Notes under the pieces: generated by a model
Told to the model about the DNA's origin: nothing
The model's input: the letters and a program-made list of their open reading frames with translations, nothing else
Databases searched by the model: none
Origin: Rhodosporidiobolus odoratus
Lineage: Eukaryota > Basidiomycota > Microbotryomycetes > Sporidiobolales > Sporidiobolaceae
Direction of reading: 5' to 3'
Length of the DNA stretch: 64,000 bases
Assembly: GCA_034387635.1 (NCBI GenBank)
Contig: JAOANU010000017.1
Location: 827,700-891,699, forward strand
Shown here: one piece after another, positions 13,401-25,426 of the stretch
Layout: the number at the start of each line of letters is the position of its first letter
How positions within the stretch are numbered: position 1 is the first letter of the stretch
Position numbers and translations under genes: made by a program

Positions 13401-16400
13401 AAGAGCATGAGGGAGGAGGCCGATACGCACATCCGTTAGCCACATCGCTTGTCGCCTCGATCTCGTCAAAGACTTCCACCGCCCTCAATCCGCTGCCCTG
13501 CTCATTAAAGGTAATCTCAAAGTCGGAAATGTCGAGTTCGGCGTTTTCATCACGAGTGTCGAACTGGGTCTGGAGGGTGCTTTGAGCTCGAACGACGGCA
13601 TCTTCGTACGGCTGAGGATAGCAGAAGGGTGGAAGCACAGCCCGTCAGAGTGATGAGGGACAAAAGAAGGTTACCTGAAGAATGGTTTGACGGAGTTCTT
13701 CTGCTTCGACATACATCTCCGACTCTTCCTTCTCATGTTTCATACTGCACGTGATTGCACGAGCAGGGTCAGCACTGCTGCCGTGCAGCCAAGGGAAGGG
13801 CAGAGGAAAGAGGAAGCCACTTGAAGTTGGCGTGACCGGAGAAGAAAAGCGCTGAATGCTTGACCAGCAGCAGATCCCTCAGCCTATTCCTCAACGAACC
13901 GAGCATACGGGCCACCGCGCGATCCTTCTCAGAGAGGATCCCTGTGTCGTCGATGTTGGCGGAACGGTAACCCAGTTCCAGCGCGCGGGCGAGGTTCTCG
14001 GGCCCTTCTTCGCCGTCCGACGAAGCATGCTCGGAAGAGGTGCGGCTGTGCATGTCGCAGATCAGTGTTACATCAGCACTCGCCTTTTCAAGTATCGGAG
14101 AAGGGGGAGAAGGAGCGCACGCTTTTTTCTTGTTCTTCTCCCTCTCCTTCTTCTTTCCCTCCTGCGTCCCTTTCCACACCCTATGCATCTCTTCCGTAAT
14201 CTCGTCAATAACGGGTCCTACCTCCTCTCCAACCCCCTGGAACACTTCCAGCGCCGTCTGAAATCTCCCTTCTCCCGTTTCTTTCTGCCACATGACGAGC
14301 TGACCCCTCTTCACCCTTGCATGTAGGAGTGCGCGTTGATCGGATTGGATGTGCGAGACGGCTTGCTCACGCATGGCGGCGTAGACCTCTTCGACGGTGC
14401 GAAGGACGCGGCCGAATTGTCGGTTCGCACCGCCGAGCTGAGGGTGGACCGCGAGTTGGCGGAGGACAGTGAGCCAGCGGTTCTATGCGTCATGAAAGTT
14501 GCAGTCGAGGCAAGGCGGTGCGTGATGAGGGATAGCGCCAAAGTGTCAGAGAAGCGCGATGTGAATGTGGTAAAGGTAGAAAAGGCAGATCAGCTATGGT
14601 TCATGGAACAAGGAAACGTCCGAGACTTACCATCTCTGCCTTGTCTGGTACCCACATCAAGCTTTCACCCGTCACGCGATCCACTCTAGTATCCCTCGGC
14701 GTACCATCGTCGCTCAACCCGAGAGCATGGAGGGCTTCTTCGGACCGTTGCGTATAGTAGAACCTACGCACGCGAGGAACGGAAGCAAAGAGCATTAGTA
14801 GCGATAAAGGCGACGGCTGCACCGTGAAAGCGAATAAATACTAACTTCTCGACAGCGGTCAAGTCGACTGGGACGATAACCCTCACTTGCTTGGGCAATG
14901 TCAGCTCGTGCGTGACCTGGCTCTTGAGCGTCCGCGCGCCGATCTCGTTCCAAACTGTTGCATTGTTACCAAAGATATGGTGATCAGTATCAGCCTGCCG
15001 GAGGAGTAGCGTCGGGAAGAAAGGGCTGAGAGAAACGACAACATACGTCGCTTGAAACAGCCGACCTCTTCCAACAGCCTGTTCACACTCGTGGTCCCGC
15101 TCGCGATCGGCTCTACCCTCAAGAAAGTCAAAAGCGGCTTGAGATCGGCAATTCGGTCTCGAAGCGGAGTGGACGTAACGGCCCAGGAGAAGCGACGGGA
15201 GATGAGAGAGGCGCATTCGGAGGTGGGACCGAGCGAGTCGCCGACCCTACGTACATGTCAATAAGGTTAACGCGAGAGAGCACACACACCAATACAAAGA
15301 AACTTCAAGGAACAGGGGACGAACATTTGTGCCTCGTCCAGGATCACACGAAGGAAGTCGATCTCAACCAGGATAGACCTATCAAGAGCACCCAATCACT
15401 AAGTTGTCCAAGTAAGAGACTCGCAGGCGTGTTTGGTTGAGGGGACTACCACGCACCTCTTGTAGCTAATCTTCCTCCCGTTTCTCAAGCCCCTCTGCGC
15501 CGGCTTCCTCGCGAACACAATCTCCTTCCTCAGCACGTCAAACGTAGTCAGGAGCACGTCGAACTTCTTCGCGATATAAGCAGTCGTCTCTTTTGGTTTG
15601 AGGCTTTTGATGCCCTGCACAGACGGTCCAGGCTTAGCATCAGCTGTCTTTGGCCCAAGCATAGGAGTAGACAGGGCGGAGAAGAACACAAACGCACCTC
15701 GTAGCGCAAAACCTTCAACCCTGGCGTCAACCTCTCGATCTCGCTCATCCATTGGGCCACAATAGAAGTCGGAGCAATGATCAACGAGATGCCGGTTGGC
15801 TGCACTTGCGAGTCAGTGGTCGGGTTGAAGTAGACAGGGAGGCGGCGGCGTATGGGGTCGCGGTCTGTTTATCAGATGTCATGGAAGAAGGATGATCAGA
15901 AGGATGGGCAAGCGAGATAGAAGGATGGGAAGAAACGTACGGAGAAGGATCAAACTCAGCACCTCTACGGTCTTTCCAAGCCCTACCTCCTCTGCCAGCA
16001 ATCCGTGCCCTTCTTCTTCCGTTCTCCTCTTCAAGCTGATCTCCAGGTGTTCGTCCCCGTCATCCATCTCCTCATCCTCGCTCTCCTGCTTCGCCTTGCC
16101 CGTTTCCTTCTTCTTCGCGTTCGCCTTGGTTTTGCGTTTTGAGACTGCTGTGGCGATTTCGGGCGAGAAGGACGAAGACGAGGAAGTCGAAGGAGTTGGC
16201 GAGCCGAGAACGAGCACCTCCTCCTCTCCCTTCACAATCTTCTCTCCGTCGCCTTCCCGTGCGTCCACGCTCCCAACCACGTCGGCCGGATCCACCTCGC
16301 TCAACTGCATTGAGACTCGATTGAGCCAGAGTTCGACGAGCCTCCCGTCGTCACCTCCATCGTCATCAAGGGCGCGAAGATTGACCTTCTCCCACAGTGG

Positions 16401-17772
16401 CCCGCGCTTCATCTCCTTCCTCCTCTGCTCCGACAGAGCTTTCAGCTTGACCGGCTTCGAGCTCCCTTCTTCCGCTTCACCGTCCTCGTCGTGCATCTCC
16501 TCATCTTCCCCAGAAGCTCCAGACGGAACAACCCACTTTCCCTCCCTCCCGAGCATCCATCTCACACTCCTCTCCTGGAACGGCATCAGTTCGACCGTAA
16601 GGCCTCGCGGGAAAAGAGGGGTATCTTCGGGTCCTTCGTAGGCGGACGACGAGGGTTGGGATGGCGAGGAGGGTTTAGGGTCGGGCAGAGGAGGGGTGAC
16701 AGCGCGCATCTTGCCCTTCGCTTCGCGCCTGAGACGAGCAGCGCGATCTTTGTCGCTCTCCTGCTCGAGGCGCCCTGCGGCGGCTCTTTGCTTGCTAACA
16801 CCGGCGGAAGGGTAGCCCGAATCTTGTGGAGGAACGGGAAGGCCATCGACTGTCCTAGGCGCCCTTTCGAGGCAGGCGTAGAAGTAGTCGATGCCCGCTT
16901 CGAGAGGAACATGAGAGTCCGAAAGAGGGTTCGTATTGGGGAATAGTTGGTCTATCAGGAGCCTCTTCGAGCGCGAGTAGGCCGAGTTGAAGAAGGTCGA
17001 AGGGGTGAGAGCGACGTCAACTTCCAGCCGAAACCTGACCGAACCGGACACGTCCTCGCTATCCTCTTCGGCGGGCTCGATGAAAAGCCCGAGATCCAAG
17101 TCGACCCCTTCGTTCCTCGCGTTCCCCAGCGTAGTCAGCGCGTCTAGCAGGCCGCCTGCTCCTGTTGGACAGACCGGCTTGGCCTCGCCGCGCACAGCAC
17201 GCTTGGCCGCCCAACTGGCAGCCTTCTTCTTGAACTGCTTTCCCTTCTGCGTGACGGGTGGAGGAGCGATCCATTCCGTCCAGGTCGAAGTCACTTCCTC
17301 TGCAGCTGGATCGAGCGGATCAAACTCGATGAGGGCTTTGTCGGTGGAGCAGTGACGGATATACAGGGTGTGCGGGGTCTGGGTGGAAGGACGGGACTGG
17401 GAGAGGTAGATCGGGGCGAGCGGAGTCATCGAGGTGATGGAGGATGAGGACAGCGATGTAGCGAGGCTGGAATCGTCGGCGGGATCGGGAGGAGAGAAAG
17501 AGAGGACGAAGCGAAAGACAGGGAGAGGAGTGTCTGGATCGAAAGAACGAGGACGAGCAACGCGCTTCCGCTTCTTTGTGGGTGACTGTCTGGTCAAGAT
17601 CTCTACCGAGTCGTCCGAGTCGGCATCTGCTGAGTGTGCTTGGATAGCGGCTTTGACATTGTCGAGGGAGAGGTACTGGAGGGAATGCAACAAGGAGGCT
17701 ACAGATCAGTACCATGGGGACTCGGCAGCGCAGCTCGTGCTCCTTGAGTAACAGGGTCCTTATGCTGTGCAT
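10439..17772 (-). CDS. SHPRH/Irc20-type SNF2 ATPase with embedded RING finger
   Basis: I spliced 24 exons from 17713-17772 and 15941-17675 through to 10439-10714, in phase throughout, giving about 1,877 residues. The family uses a Swi2/Snf2 DNA translocase and a RING E3 (polyubiquitylation of PCNA by SHPRH, Irc20 in yeast) in DNA-damage tolerance in the nucleus. Motifs seen in order: Walker A in GLLAEEVGLGKTVEVLSLIL; motif Ia PTGISLIIAPTSIVAQW; motif II in VILDEAQM (DEAQ rather than DEAH); WAVTSTPL; the SHPRH-like block RWLTVLRQLAVHPQLGG; a C3HC4 RING (CPICQEF, CAHLTCKSCF, CALCK); then helicase-C blocks KIVIFSAWQEAL, YVRLEGATGKG and RVHRIGQHYQTV. A long Ala/Pro-rich C-terminus ends in acidic residues. 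The RING lies between the two helicase halves, as in this family. The first intron (17676-17712, 37 nt) is unusually short, so the extreme N-terminus is the least certain part. Confidence 0.9.
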
Positions 17773-18188
17773 GGCGTCGCCGTCGCTCTCTGCTTTGCTG
17801 TGCGTAGCTTCTCGCGAAGGCGAACGGGCCCCACCCAAGTCACCACTCTGAGCGACAGTGAAACAAGACTTGCGGTGACCTCGTTGGTGACTCTTTGATC
17901 CCCTTGTAGCCTGTTCACTTCTCCCTCCATAGCTCAGCGAGCTGATGGGCGCCGAATTGAGACGATGAGGTGAGGAAAGTGAAGCGAGGTCGGGTGACTG
18001 TCGTTGTCCGCTGGGCGAGTCGAGGGTGGCAAGAGTCGGTCCCCAGAGCTACTTAGATAGTGGTAATCGGATCTAGCAGTCAGCCAAGCGATGTGAACTA
18101 TGAAATCGAAAGTCAACTCGATCATTCACTTGAATTCTCTCTCGAGTTGACATCTCCGACAACCAGACTCGCCGAGACTTATAACAGC
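17773..18188. promoter_or_regulatory. Divergent upstream region shared by the SNF2-RING gene and the Rpp14-like gene
   Basis: About 415 bp separate two divergent start codons, so it must hold both promoters. No specific binding site was identified. Confidence 0.5.
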
Positions 18189-18836
18189 ATGAGTCTCGCT
18201 AGAACACCAGCCTACACCTCAGCCCGCTACCATTATGCCCGCCTCTTCCTGTCAGTTGTTTTCTCTTGACACCCTCGACTCTTCGTTCTCACCCTTTCCT
18301 CGGGCCCAACAGCACCCCGCTCGACCCCTCAAGCCCTCCTGCCGACCCAGTCACCGTCCTAGAACTCGTCGACAAGGTTCTCGTCGAGTGGTATGGCTCG
18401 ATGGGCGCAATCGGCTCTAGAGCCGAGGTTCACGTCGTCTCCTTGCATCCACGAGATCAAACTGCGGCTGCTAGCCGCGCTCATGCGACTAGGGACGATG
18501 GCATCAGAGGGGACGACCTGGTTCGGGACGTGATCTTGCGGTTCCCAGCTGGGTAAGCCCCGTTACCTTGTTTTGCAAAACCCCCTGTCCCGCTGCCCTC
18601 CGACTCATGCCCCTTCCTTTTGATCCCGCAGAGCAACCCACCCTGTCCTCACCTCCCTCGCTCTTGCCCCCTCTTGCTCTCTCTCTGGCCATGCCTACGC
18701 CCTGAGACTCCTTAACGATTCGGGCAATTTGCAACGTCTGACTGGACTGCCGGGCTCAGGGAGGACTGGGTACGAGAGTTGGGTCGCTGGGTTGAGCGCG
18801 AAGGCGGAGACGAAGGAGGAGATGGTTTTGGGATGA
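18189..18836 (+). CDS. Rpp14-like RNase P/MRP protein subunit
   Basis: Three exons (18189-18250, 18313-18552, 18632-18836) give 168 residues. The protein starts with a short segment ending in ARYHYARLFL, which resembles the SEYHYMKVCL start of human Rpp14. It continues with LELVDKVLVEWYGSMGA, a strand-like block RAEVHVVSLHPRD, and a C-terminal half ending in HPVLTSLALAPSCSL and YALRLLNDSGNL. The order and size fit the Rpp14/Pop5 fold, which acts in tRNA 5' processing and rRNA processing in nucleus and nucleolus. Identity is low, so this is a family-level call. The first intron (62 nt, gtcagt...cag) is inferred because it joins the homologous N-terminus in frame. It is divergent from the SNF2-RING gene. 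Confidence 0.6.
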
Positions 18837-19191
18837 TCGCTGAGCCGACCAAGGGGGAAAGAGATTGAAGCAAAAGGTGCGTCCGGTTTTGCCTCGTCCT
18901 CCGTCCGTCCGTCCTGCTGAATGCGGCCGAATGTTCCTTCCCAGCCTGCGCCTTCTCGTCAAGAGACGGCGATGTCGACGGCGATAGACCAGCCTCTTCT
19001 CGGATCTTTCACGACCCCCGTCGTCTCGCAGTCCGCTCTGGCGTACGCCAGGGGCAGCGCTCGGCGAATGTGTACTCCTCCGTCTCGTGAGCTCCTCATT
19101 GGGAGAGCCGCAAGTCTGCCGTATGTGTTCTCAAAAGAACGCTCCTCCAGGGAGTTTTCCTTGTTGGCACCGGATCTAGCCACTCCTCCGG
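18837..19191. other. Convergent intergenic region
   Basis: About 355 bp lie between the 3' ends of the Rpp14-like gene and pantothenate synthetase. A 96-codon + strand frame (18921-19211) runs through it, but it has no recognisable domain and overlaps the neighbouring CDS end, so it was not called. Confidence 0.4.
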
Positions 19192-20850
19192 CTACGCATG
19201 ACCAGGGTTGAGATCCCAATCAAACACGATATTATCGATGAGCCTCGTCTTGCCCAACATAACCGCTCCACTCAAAATCGCCCCTTTCCCCTTCGGCACC
19301 CTAGCCCCCTCGCCCTCTCGCGGCAGATCTCCAAGTTCCTCCGGGTCGTTCAGCGCGATGTAGAGGAGTTTGATCTGGACCCCTTTCTTCGATGCTTGAC
19401 TTTCGATTCCCGTGACGTGCTCCTCCGCCCTCTCCAAAACCTCCTTGACACTCACCTCGCCCGTCCCCTCCGCTCTTCGAGCATCCCAGACTTCCTTCGC
19501 TCGGTCTAACGCATCCACGAGAACCGTCGCCCACGGTTGCTCCTGTTCGCTCAGATAGGCGTTTCGAGAAGAGAGAGCGAGGTGGGAAGAGGCGTCGCGG
19601 TAGGTCGGTAGGATCATGAGATGGGTGTAGAGGGGGTTGGGGAGATGCAGGTCGAGGCAAAGACGGCGTAGGAGGAGGGCTTGTTGAATGTCTTTTTGTC
19701 CAAAGTAGGCTCGGGTGGGCTGAGGGCGAGAGGATGGCAAGAGCGTGAAGGTCGGATAGTGAATGAAGCGGAAAAGTAGAGGGTGAAGTTGGTTGCGGTT
19801 TAGCGAGGGAAGAGATGCAGGAAACGTTCAGGTCGAGTGGTTAGGTGGGAGATTGGGAAGGTCAGCAACTGCCTTTAGCTGCTTCGTCAAGACGCCCACC
19901 GAAGATCCAAGAGAGGAAGTAGGTTAAGGAGAAGCGTACCTGCACCAAGTTGAACAGTTTGACCACAACGGTGGCCACGCCCCTGAAGAACCCTGGCCGA
20001 CTCGCACCCTCCATTACTTCCTGCAAGCCCTTGACCTCAACAAACGTTCCCCTCTGTTTGCTCACTTCTGTTGTAATGCCTGATGGGTACAGAGCATCTA
20101 CCTGTGGTAAGAACAGCGCCGAGACCTTGCGCGAGGAGGAGGAACAGCTGGACAGGGCGGAAATGTCAAATTCGAGCGTTCGAGGGTAGGTTGCTAGGTC
20201 TTCGTGGGGCGCAAACTGGGCGGGATTGACAAAAATCGAGACGATGGTGAGATCGTTGTTGGCGAGCGAGGTTTTGACTGCGTAAAGCGCACGGCAGGAA
20301 GTAGGGAGGGAAAAGCGCAGGTGGGCCCATGTTTAGGTCAGCGATGCTAGATCTGCAGGTGACACCCGCGGAGTCTACCATGTTACAAGGACTCGTCCTT
20401 GCGAGTGCGAGTGCAACTCGGCATTTGCGCACATGGGAGGATGGAAGCCGGTTCATACCTGCGACCCAGCGCACGAGGTCTCGCGACTTTGGCCGACTAG
20501 GCCCGGTGTACACCGCCACTCTTCTGTTGCGATAGTCAACTCCCGGCTAAGCGTGTGTCCCCGCCCGTCCCTGCCATGCTTGTCGATTTCGCTCATCAGT
20601 TCCCCCTCGTGTGCCCGGTTCTGTTTTCGCAGTCCACCCCTTCTAATGGCTCTTGGGCCGGGTATAAAGTTCTTGCGTGAATCCGGGAGAACTTACCGAG
20701 GCTCAGGTGGCCCTCATGTAGCGCTCCCATCGTAGGGATGAACCCTACGCTTTCACCTCGTTCGAAGGCAGCGTTGCGCCATTGTCGAAGCGCGGCGACC
20801 GAGGTGAGGACAGGGAAGGGTGCTGTAGGTAGTTGTGGTGACATTCTCAT
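19192..20850 (-). CDS. PAN6: Pantothenate synthetase (pantoate-beta-alanine ligase)
   Basis: Three exons (20697-20850, 19940-20277, 19192-19719) give 339 residues, about the usual family length. The enzyme joins pantoate and beta-alanine with ATP in vitamin B5/CoA biosynthesis. Visible family motifs: the nucleotidyl-transferase HxGH signature in [12 protein letters not shown] (His45, His48), [20 protein letters not shown], the block [13 protein letters not shown] followed by [31 protein letters not shown], and SSRNAYLS for KMSKS-type ATP binding. The first intron (20278-20696, 419 nt) is far longer than the others in this window, but joining its ends restores the motif order exactly. ATGs at 20850 and 20844 are both possible starts. 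It is divergent from the JmjC gene. Confidence 0.93.
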
Positions 20851-21060
20851 AGGCAAACCAGCTTATGGTGACAGACGACGGGAGTCGATGACGATACAAG
20901 TTGCTCGAGGAAACTTGAGTGGGTTGGAGCTGAAACAGTCAACTGCCAATACCACCCGAGGTTGACCGCTACAGAACACAGTCGAGCATCCACCTAGAGT
21001 CCGGCCTCGCCGGCTGCTCCCGCGACTTCTACGCCCGACTCACTTTTCCCTCGCCCGGCC
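20851..21060. promoter_or_regulatory. Compact divergent promoter between PAN6 and the JmjC gene
   Basis: Only 210 bp separate two divergent start codons. Shared or overlapping promoter elements are inferred from spacing; no motif was identified. Confidence 0.5.
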
Positions 21061-22963
21061 ATGGCGACTCCCACTTCAGCCCTTGGCAACAATGAGAGGC
21101 CAGCAGGCCTGTTGCCAGAGGTGCTAGAGATTCTTCAAGATACGTCCGACGGTGCGTCCTCCCGTCTGCCACTCTCACCTGTAGACCTTACCCTCGTTCT
21201 CTATTCCAGATCTCCTACCTTGCGGTCCTGCCGTCCAGGCCCTCCTGGCCCGCACCTTCTCGCACCTCAACCAACTTCTCTATCCGGCGGCTGAAGGTAC
21301 GCGCTCTGCACGAGACCATGGCGCCGACGCTGCGACTCTGGCCGCCTCGCTCCTCCGCCTCTCCGACGAGAAACTCAACTCTTTCCCGTACAAGGACGTT
21401 CCGCTGCACTGGCGACGACTGTACACAGACGCAGTTCTACTTCAAGCTATCTCTCGGCTGGCGGCCGCTACGGTGCAGACAGGGAATCAGCCAGCCAAGG
21501 AAACGGAATCGATGGAGGAAACAGTCAAACAGCTGGACATGGCCCTCATCATCGCCGGCGCACCCGGAGAAGGCAGGGAAGAGCTCGTATTCGCTCTGAT
21601 AGAGGAAGCGCAGAAACGCCTTCGAGCCGTCCTAGACTCTTCGGCCTCGCCCCGTCCTACGAAGAAACGCCGCCTCTCGCCGCCTCCGTCCCCGCCTCGA
21701 CCGCTTGTCCCGCCTTACATCCATCGTCCCGTGAACATCTTGTCCACTCTTCCCTCTTTGCTTCACCCTACCTCGTCTCCGCCCATGACTGCTATGCTGG
21801 CAATTTCTGACGATCCCTCGGCAAATTCCCACAACTTCCCCTTCGTCGTGCGCGGTGCAGCGTCCCCTGCCACTGGGTGGAAAGCGGTCGACTTGTGGAA
21901 AGACCTGGCGTACTTGGAAGGAAAGGCGGGTCTTGGAAGGGTTGTGCCGGTTGAGGTGGGAAGCGATTACACCGCTGAAGGTTGGGGTCAGCGCATCATG
22001 CCCTTCTCGTCTTTCTTGCAGTCTCTCCGGTTTCCAACCGCTCCGTCTCATAACGCCGACGCGTCAAGAGCGGAAACTTTGTACCTCGCCCAGCATTCCC
22101 TCTTCTCCCAATTCCCCTCCCTCCTGTACGACTTCACCGTTCCCGATCTCGTCTACTCAGCCCCTTCCAGCGATGGTGCAACAACAGAGCCGTACGAAGG
22201 CGTTCAGACATGGGACGGGTACATCCTCAACGCATGGCTTGGACCGGCAGGAACCAAGTCTGCCGCTCATACCGATCCTTGGTGGAATTGCTACGGTTGG
22301 TCCTTCTTTCAGGCTCTGCGCGAATGCTATACTGACCCCTCTGCTGTTGTACGAGACAGTGCAAGTCACCGGTAAAAAATGGATCTGGGTCGCTCCGCCT
22401 TCATGCTCTTCCGCCATGGCCGCATTTGGCAGCCCTACCGCCTGTGCTTCGGAGCCTTCTACCTCGACATCTCACCCTGCATCAACAGCTGCGAGCGCCA
22501 CTAGCTCGATCAGTGGAATGGCAGAGCCACAGCGAGACTCGACAGAACCCGCGCAGTCCCAATACATGACCAACACTTCTACCCTTGACGTGACCGTCCC
22601 GCCTCCGCCTCCTACGCATGTCTCAGATTCGACTCTGTCCGGCGAAGATGGCATGAAAGACTCGGCGCAGCCGGATCAGGCTCCACACGCCTACTACCCG
22701 AAGGAGTGGCTTGAGCGAGTTGAGCCCTTCGCGCAGCAAGTTGTGCTTGAGGCTGGAGATGTTCTGGTTATGCCCCCTCGGTACGTGTCCTCTCACTGCT
22801 CGACTCGGCGTTCCTCTGGCGCACTCCTTTGGGGTTCGAGACTGACTTGCCCGTTTTTTCTTTCTTTCTTTCCTTGTGTTCTGCTTGGTTTGCTCGGCGG
22901 GGCAGGTGGTGGCACGCTATGAAGAGTCTCGAGACCAGCTTCTCAGTTTCCATGTGGTTCTGA
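21061..22963 (+). CDS. JmjC-domain oxygenase, JMJD5/KDM8-like
   Basis: Four exons (21061-21151, 21210-22295, 22360-22780, 22906-22963) give 551 residues. JMJD5-type proteins are Fe(II)/2-oxoglutarate oxygenases acting on proteins. Seen here: an N-terminal helical part with YKDVPLHWRRLYTDAVLLQA, as in the JMJD5 N-domain; PFVVRGAA; the family hallmark LYLAQHSLFSQFPSL; GYILNAWLGPAGTKSAAHTD, giving iron ligands His384 and Asp386; VQVTGKKWIWVAPPS; AGDVLVMPPR; and RWWHAMKSLETSFSVSMWF, giving the third ligand His536. A Ser/Thr/Pro-rich insert of about 70 residues sits between the second and third ligand. The N-terminal half carries a basic stretch (PTKKRRLSPPP) that could be a nuclear localisation signal. 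Substrate cannot be inferred. Confidence 0.88.
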
Positions 22964-23307
22964 AGGAGCGACGTAGTTAGCAGGGTCATGCTTATGGCAC
23001 GGAATTGCAACAACATGTGAGGAACCACACAGTCGTGGTTATTTGTTGATACGATGCTTCATCATTGCCGCATGTGGTGCTGCTTTCGTCGTGACTTGCA
23101 GATGCTGTGAGCCAGAATAACGCCGCGAAAGATGGAAGTAGGAGTGATGCGCTTCAACAAGAATAACATTCTAGCCTTCCCAAGCCGCTTTCTCCTTCAG
23201 GGCTTTGCGCTTGAGCTATGTGAGACACGCTGCGGCTGAGGGTGAACACAGTCGTACTTCGTTTCTTTTCGCTTTAGGTTTAAGGTGGAGCCCGAGCCTT
23301 TGTCCCT
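22964..23307. other. Convergent intergenic region
   Basis: About 340 bp lie between two convergent 3' ends. Nothing was recognised beyond likely 3' UTR sequence. Confidence 0.4.
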
Positions 23308-25057
23308 TCACGCCTGCTTCTTCTTGTCCGTCCTAGGCACTTCGAACTTGTCACTCGTGAACTCGAAGCCAGCGGCCTTGTTCTCCTTCTTCCATCCCTT
23401 CCAGACGCCCGGCACAGAATCCCACAGAAGCTGAGGGATGGTCATGCGTTGACGAGCGAGGCGGCGTTGCTGTTTGATCTCGCGCTCGCGGTCGGCGACG
23501 ACGTAGAAGAGGGAACCCTGCAGTGGAATGTAAGTCAGTCTATTGCATAAATCTGCGGTGTAGATAAGACAGCGACTCACGTCGTAGACAGTTCGGATGG
23601 ACTCCTTGTCGCAAATCCCGTCTGCAGGCCAGACTGAGGAGAAAGAAAAGTCAATCGTGCACATTCACACAAAACTACAGGAGGGGCGTGAACGTACTGA
23701 GGAGGTAGGTGCTCGCCCACTCGAAACCTTCGGCTGCCCAGCCGATTGGGTCACATGCCTGCCGGTTTGCGTGAATCATGTGCAGTCCCTCCTTGAACGT
23801 GAGACCGCCCTTGCCGTTCTTGTCGAATCTGGAGAAAAGACGAGCGTGAGCTTCTCGTCTCGTGCAGCGAGCCCGCTCCAGGTTGAATCTTTACGGACAT
23901 GAGAGGGCAACAATATCAGAAACACGCACTTTGTGAAAATCTCCTCAAACTTGGCCGGGATGAACCGCCCTTCCGAGTCGTACACTCCGGTGTCACTGCC
24001 GTGCTTTGACCGATGGCCGTTCTTGAGGAAGACGCGGAAGAAGGGATCGGGGAGGAATCCAGGTGCGGTGAACCAGGAAAAGAAGAAGTGGATGACGCTA
24101 TCGAACGCGAAGCGAGAGATTCCCCAGCAGTGGTACGCGAGAGGGTAGAAGCACGGACGTCCCGAAGGTGGGAAGATGGGAGGGAGGACGGGAGGGACGA
24201 GGGGAGGGAGAAGTACGAGATTAGCTGAAGCCGGGCATGGAAAAAGGTCACGCTGTCGTGATCAACGCACCTCATCGCGAAGCAGCACCAGAAGAAGGAG
24301 TAGCCCAGCTCGCGGAAGCCCCGCCACGTGTCGAGAGGCCAGATAACGTTATCGCCGTCCTGCAGGGAAAGGCGACGAGGCGGGAAAAGGGAGCATGGAC
24401 AGTGTGTGCGCGGATTAGCCTCGCCGCAAGCTTGGGTAGGCGAAGACAGAACGCGAGACCGGGTACGGGGTACGTACCTTATCGAAGAATGCGACATGCT
24501 GCTTCAGCACAGGCTCGTCTTTGTGCTTTTCCGCGTAACCTCCTTCTGTGGTCCCGTCCGGCTTTTCAATGGACGGCGCGATATTGGCTCGGGCCACCCC
24601 TGCGAAAAGTACATCAGTCTAGCAAGACGATCATGCCGCCGAAGGACACGGGGCAAGTGTAAGAGGTTGTACACGAAAAACGAAACTTACAAGGTAGCGC
24701 AATCTTCTCCGCGAGGTCCTCCGGCACAACCCTCTGCTCGGTCACGTCGCCTTTGAGGCTTTGAGCGAACCCCTCGCCCGGAACTTTCTTCCTTTGCTGA
24801 GCCGCTTCACCTTTCGATTCCTCTTCCGTTCCAGCTGCCTTCTTCTCCTCAGTCTGAGGCTCCTCCCTCTCGCCAGGCGGGGTCAGGGGTGGCGTGTACT
24901 CGAGGGTATTCTTGCCAGTAGCCTTCAAGCCAACGACTGCGTCGTGTTGCTCGTCTGCCGATTCATCGAGTTGAAGGAGGCTGGGATCGGGTTTTGGCTG
25001 GTCGGAAGCAGCTTGAGGCTGCCAAGCTGCCGTAGCGTCTGCGTACGATGGAGACAT
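23308..25057 (-). CDS. Caleosin (lipid-droplet / peroxygenase family)
   Basis: Seven exons (24691-25057, 24478-24599, 24271-24359, 23930-24097, 23698-23828, 23581-23633, 23308-23517) give 379 residues. Caleosins are Ca2+- and haem-binding lipid-droplet proteins with peroxygenase activity. Seen: an EF-hand in HVAFFDKDGDNVIWPLDTW; the hydrophobic segment around SFFWCCFAMSVIHFFFSW; a proline knot in APGFLPDPFFRVFLKNGH; the signature KHGSDTGVYDSEGRFIPAKF; a second degenerate EF-like loop FDKNGKGGLTFKEG; and the C-terminal SLFYVVADRERE. The conserved EF-hand histidine region (LKQHVAFF) is present. The N-terminal extension of about 120 residues is acidic and Pro/Glu-rich, longer than in plant caleosins. 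Membership is clear; enzymatic activity is inferred. Confidence 0.93.
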
Positions 25058-25426
25058 ACTTGCTTGTCAGGCGTATGTAGTGAAAGACCAATGAAAGACT
25101 AAAGAGGGAGAAGCTAGCAAACTGCCGATTTGCGAAGGTTCCGATGACTGCAGTCGCCTCGACGGAATCGGGCCGGAAGCACCATGAAGGATTTTTACGG
25201 CGTGGCTTGGCCACTTTACCGAAGCCCGACTGCCGTCTGCACGCGCAAGTCTGCACGGTCCCGGACAGCTACTGGCAAGGCGACTACAGTTCACGAGGGC
25301 ATGCGCCGTCCCAGCTCCTGCCGAACAGATACTGAGCCGCGCTCAAAACAAGAGCTCGAGGGTATCGTTCTTTTCCCTCGCTCGACACAGACGGTCAAGC
25401 CACGTACTTCCATCTTTTTATCAGAG
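25058..25426. other. Intergenic region
   Basis: About 370 bp lie between the caleosin start and the MADS-box gene stop, both on the minus strand. Nothing was recognised. Confidence 0.4.

Noticed and set aside
18921..19211. 96-codon + strand open frame
   Set aside because: No domain and no start context; it overlaps the 3' end of pantothenate synthetase.
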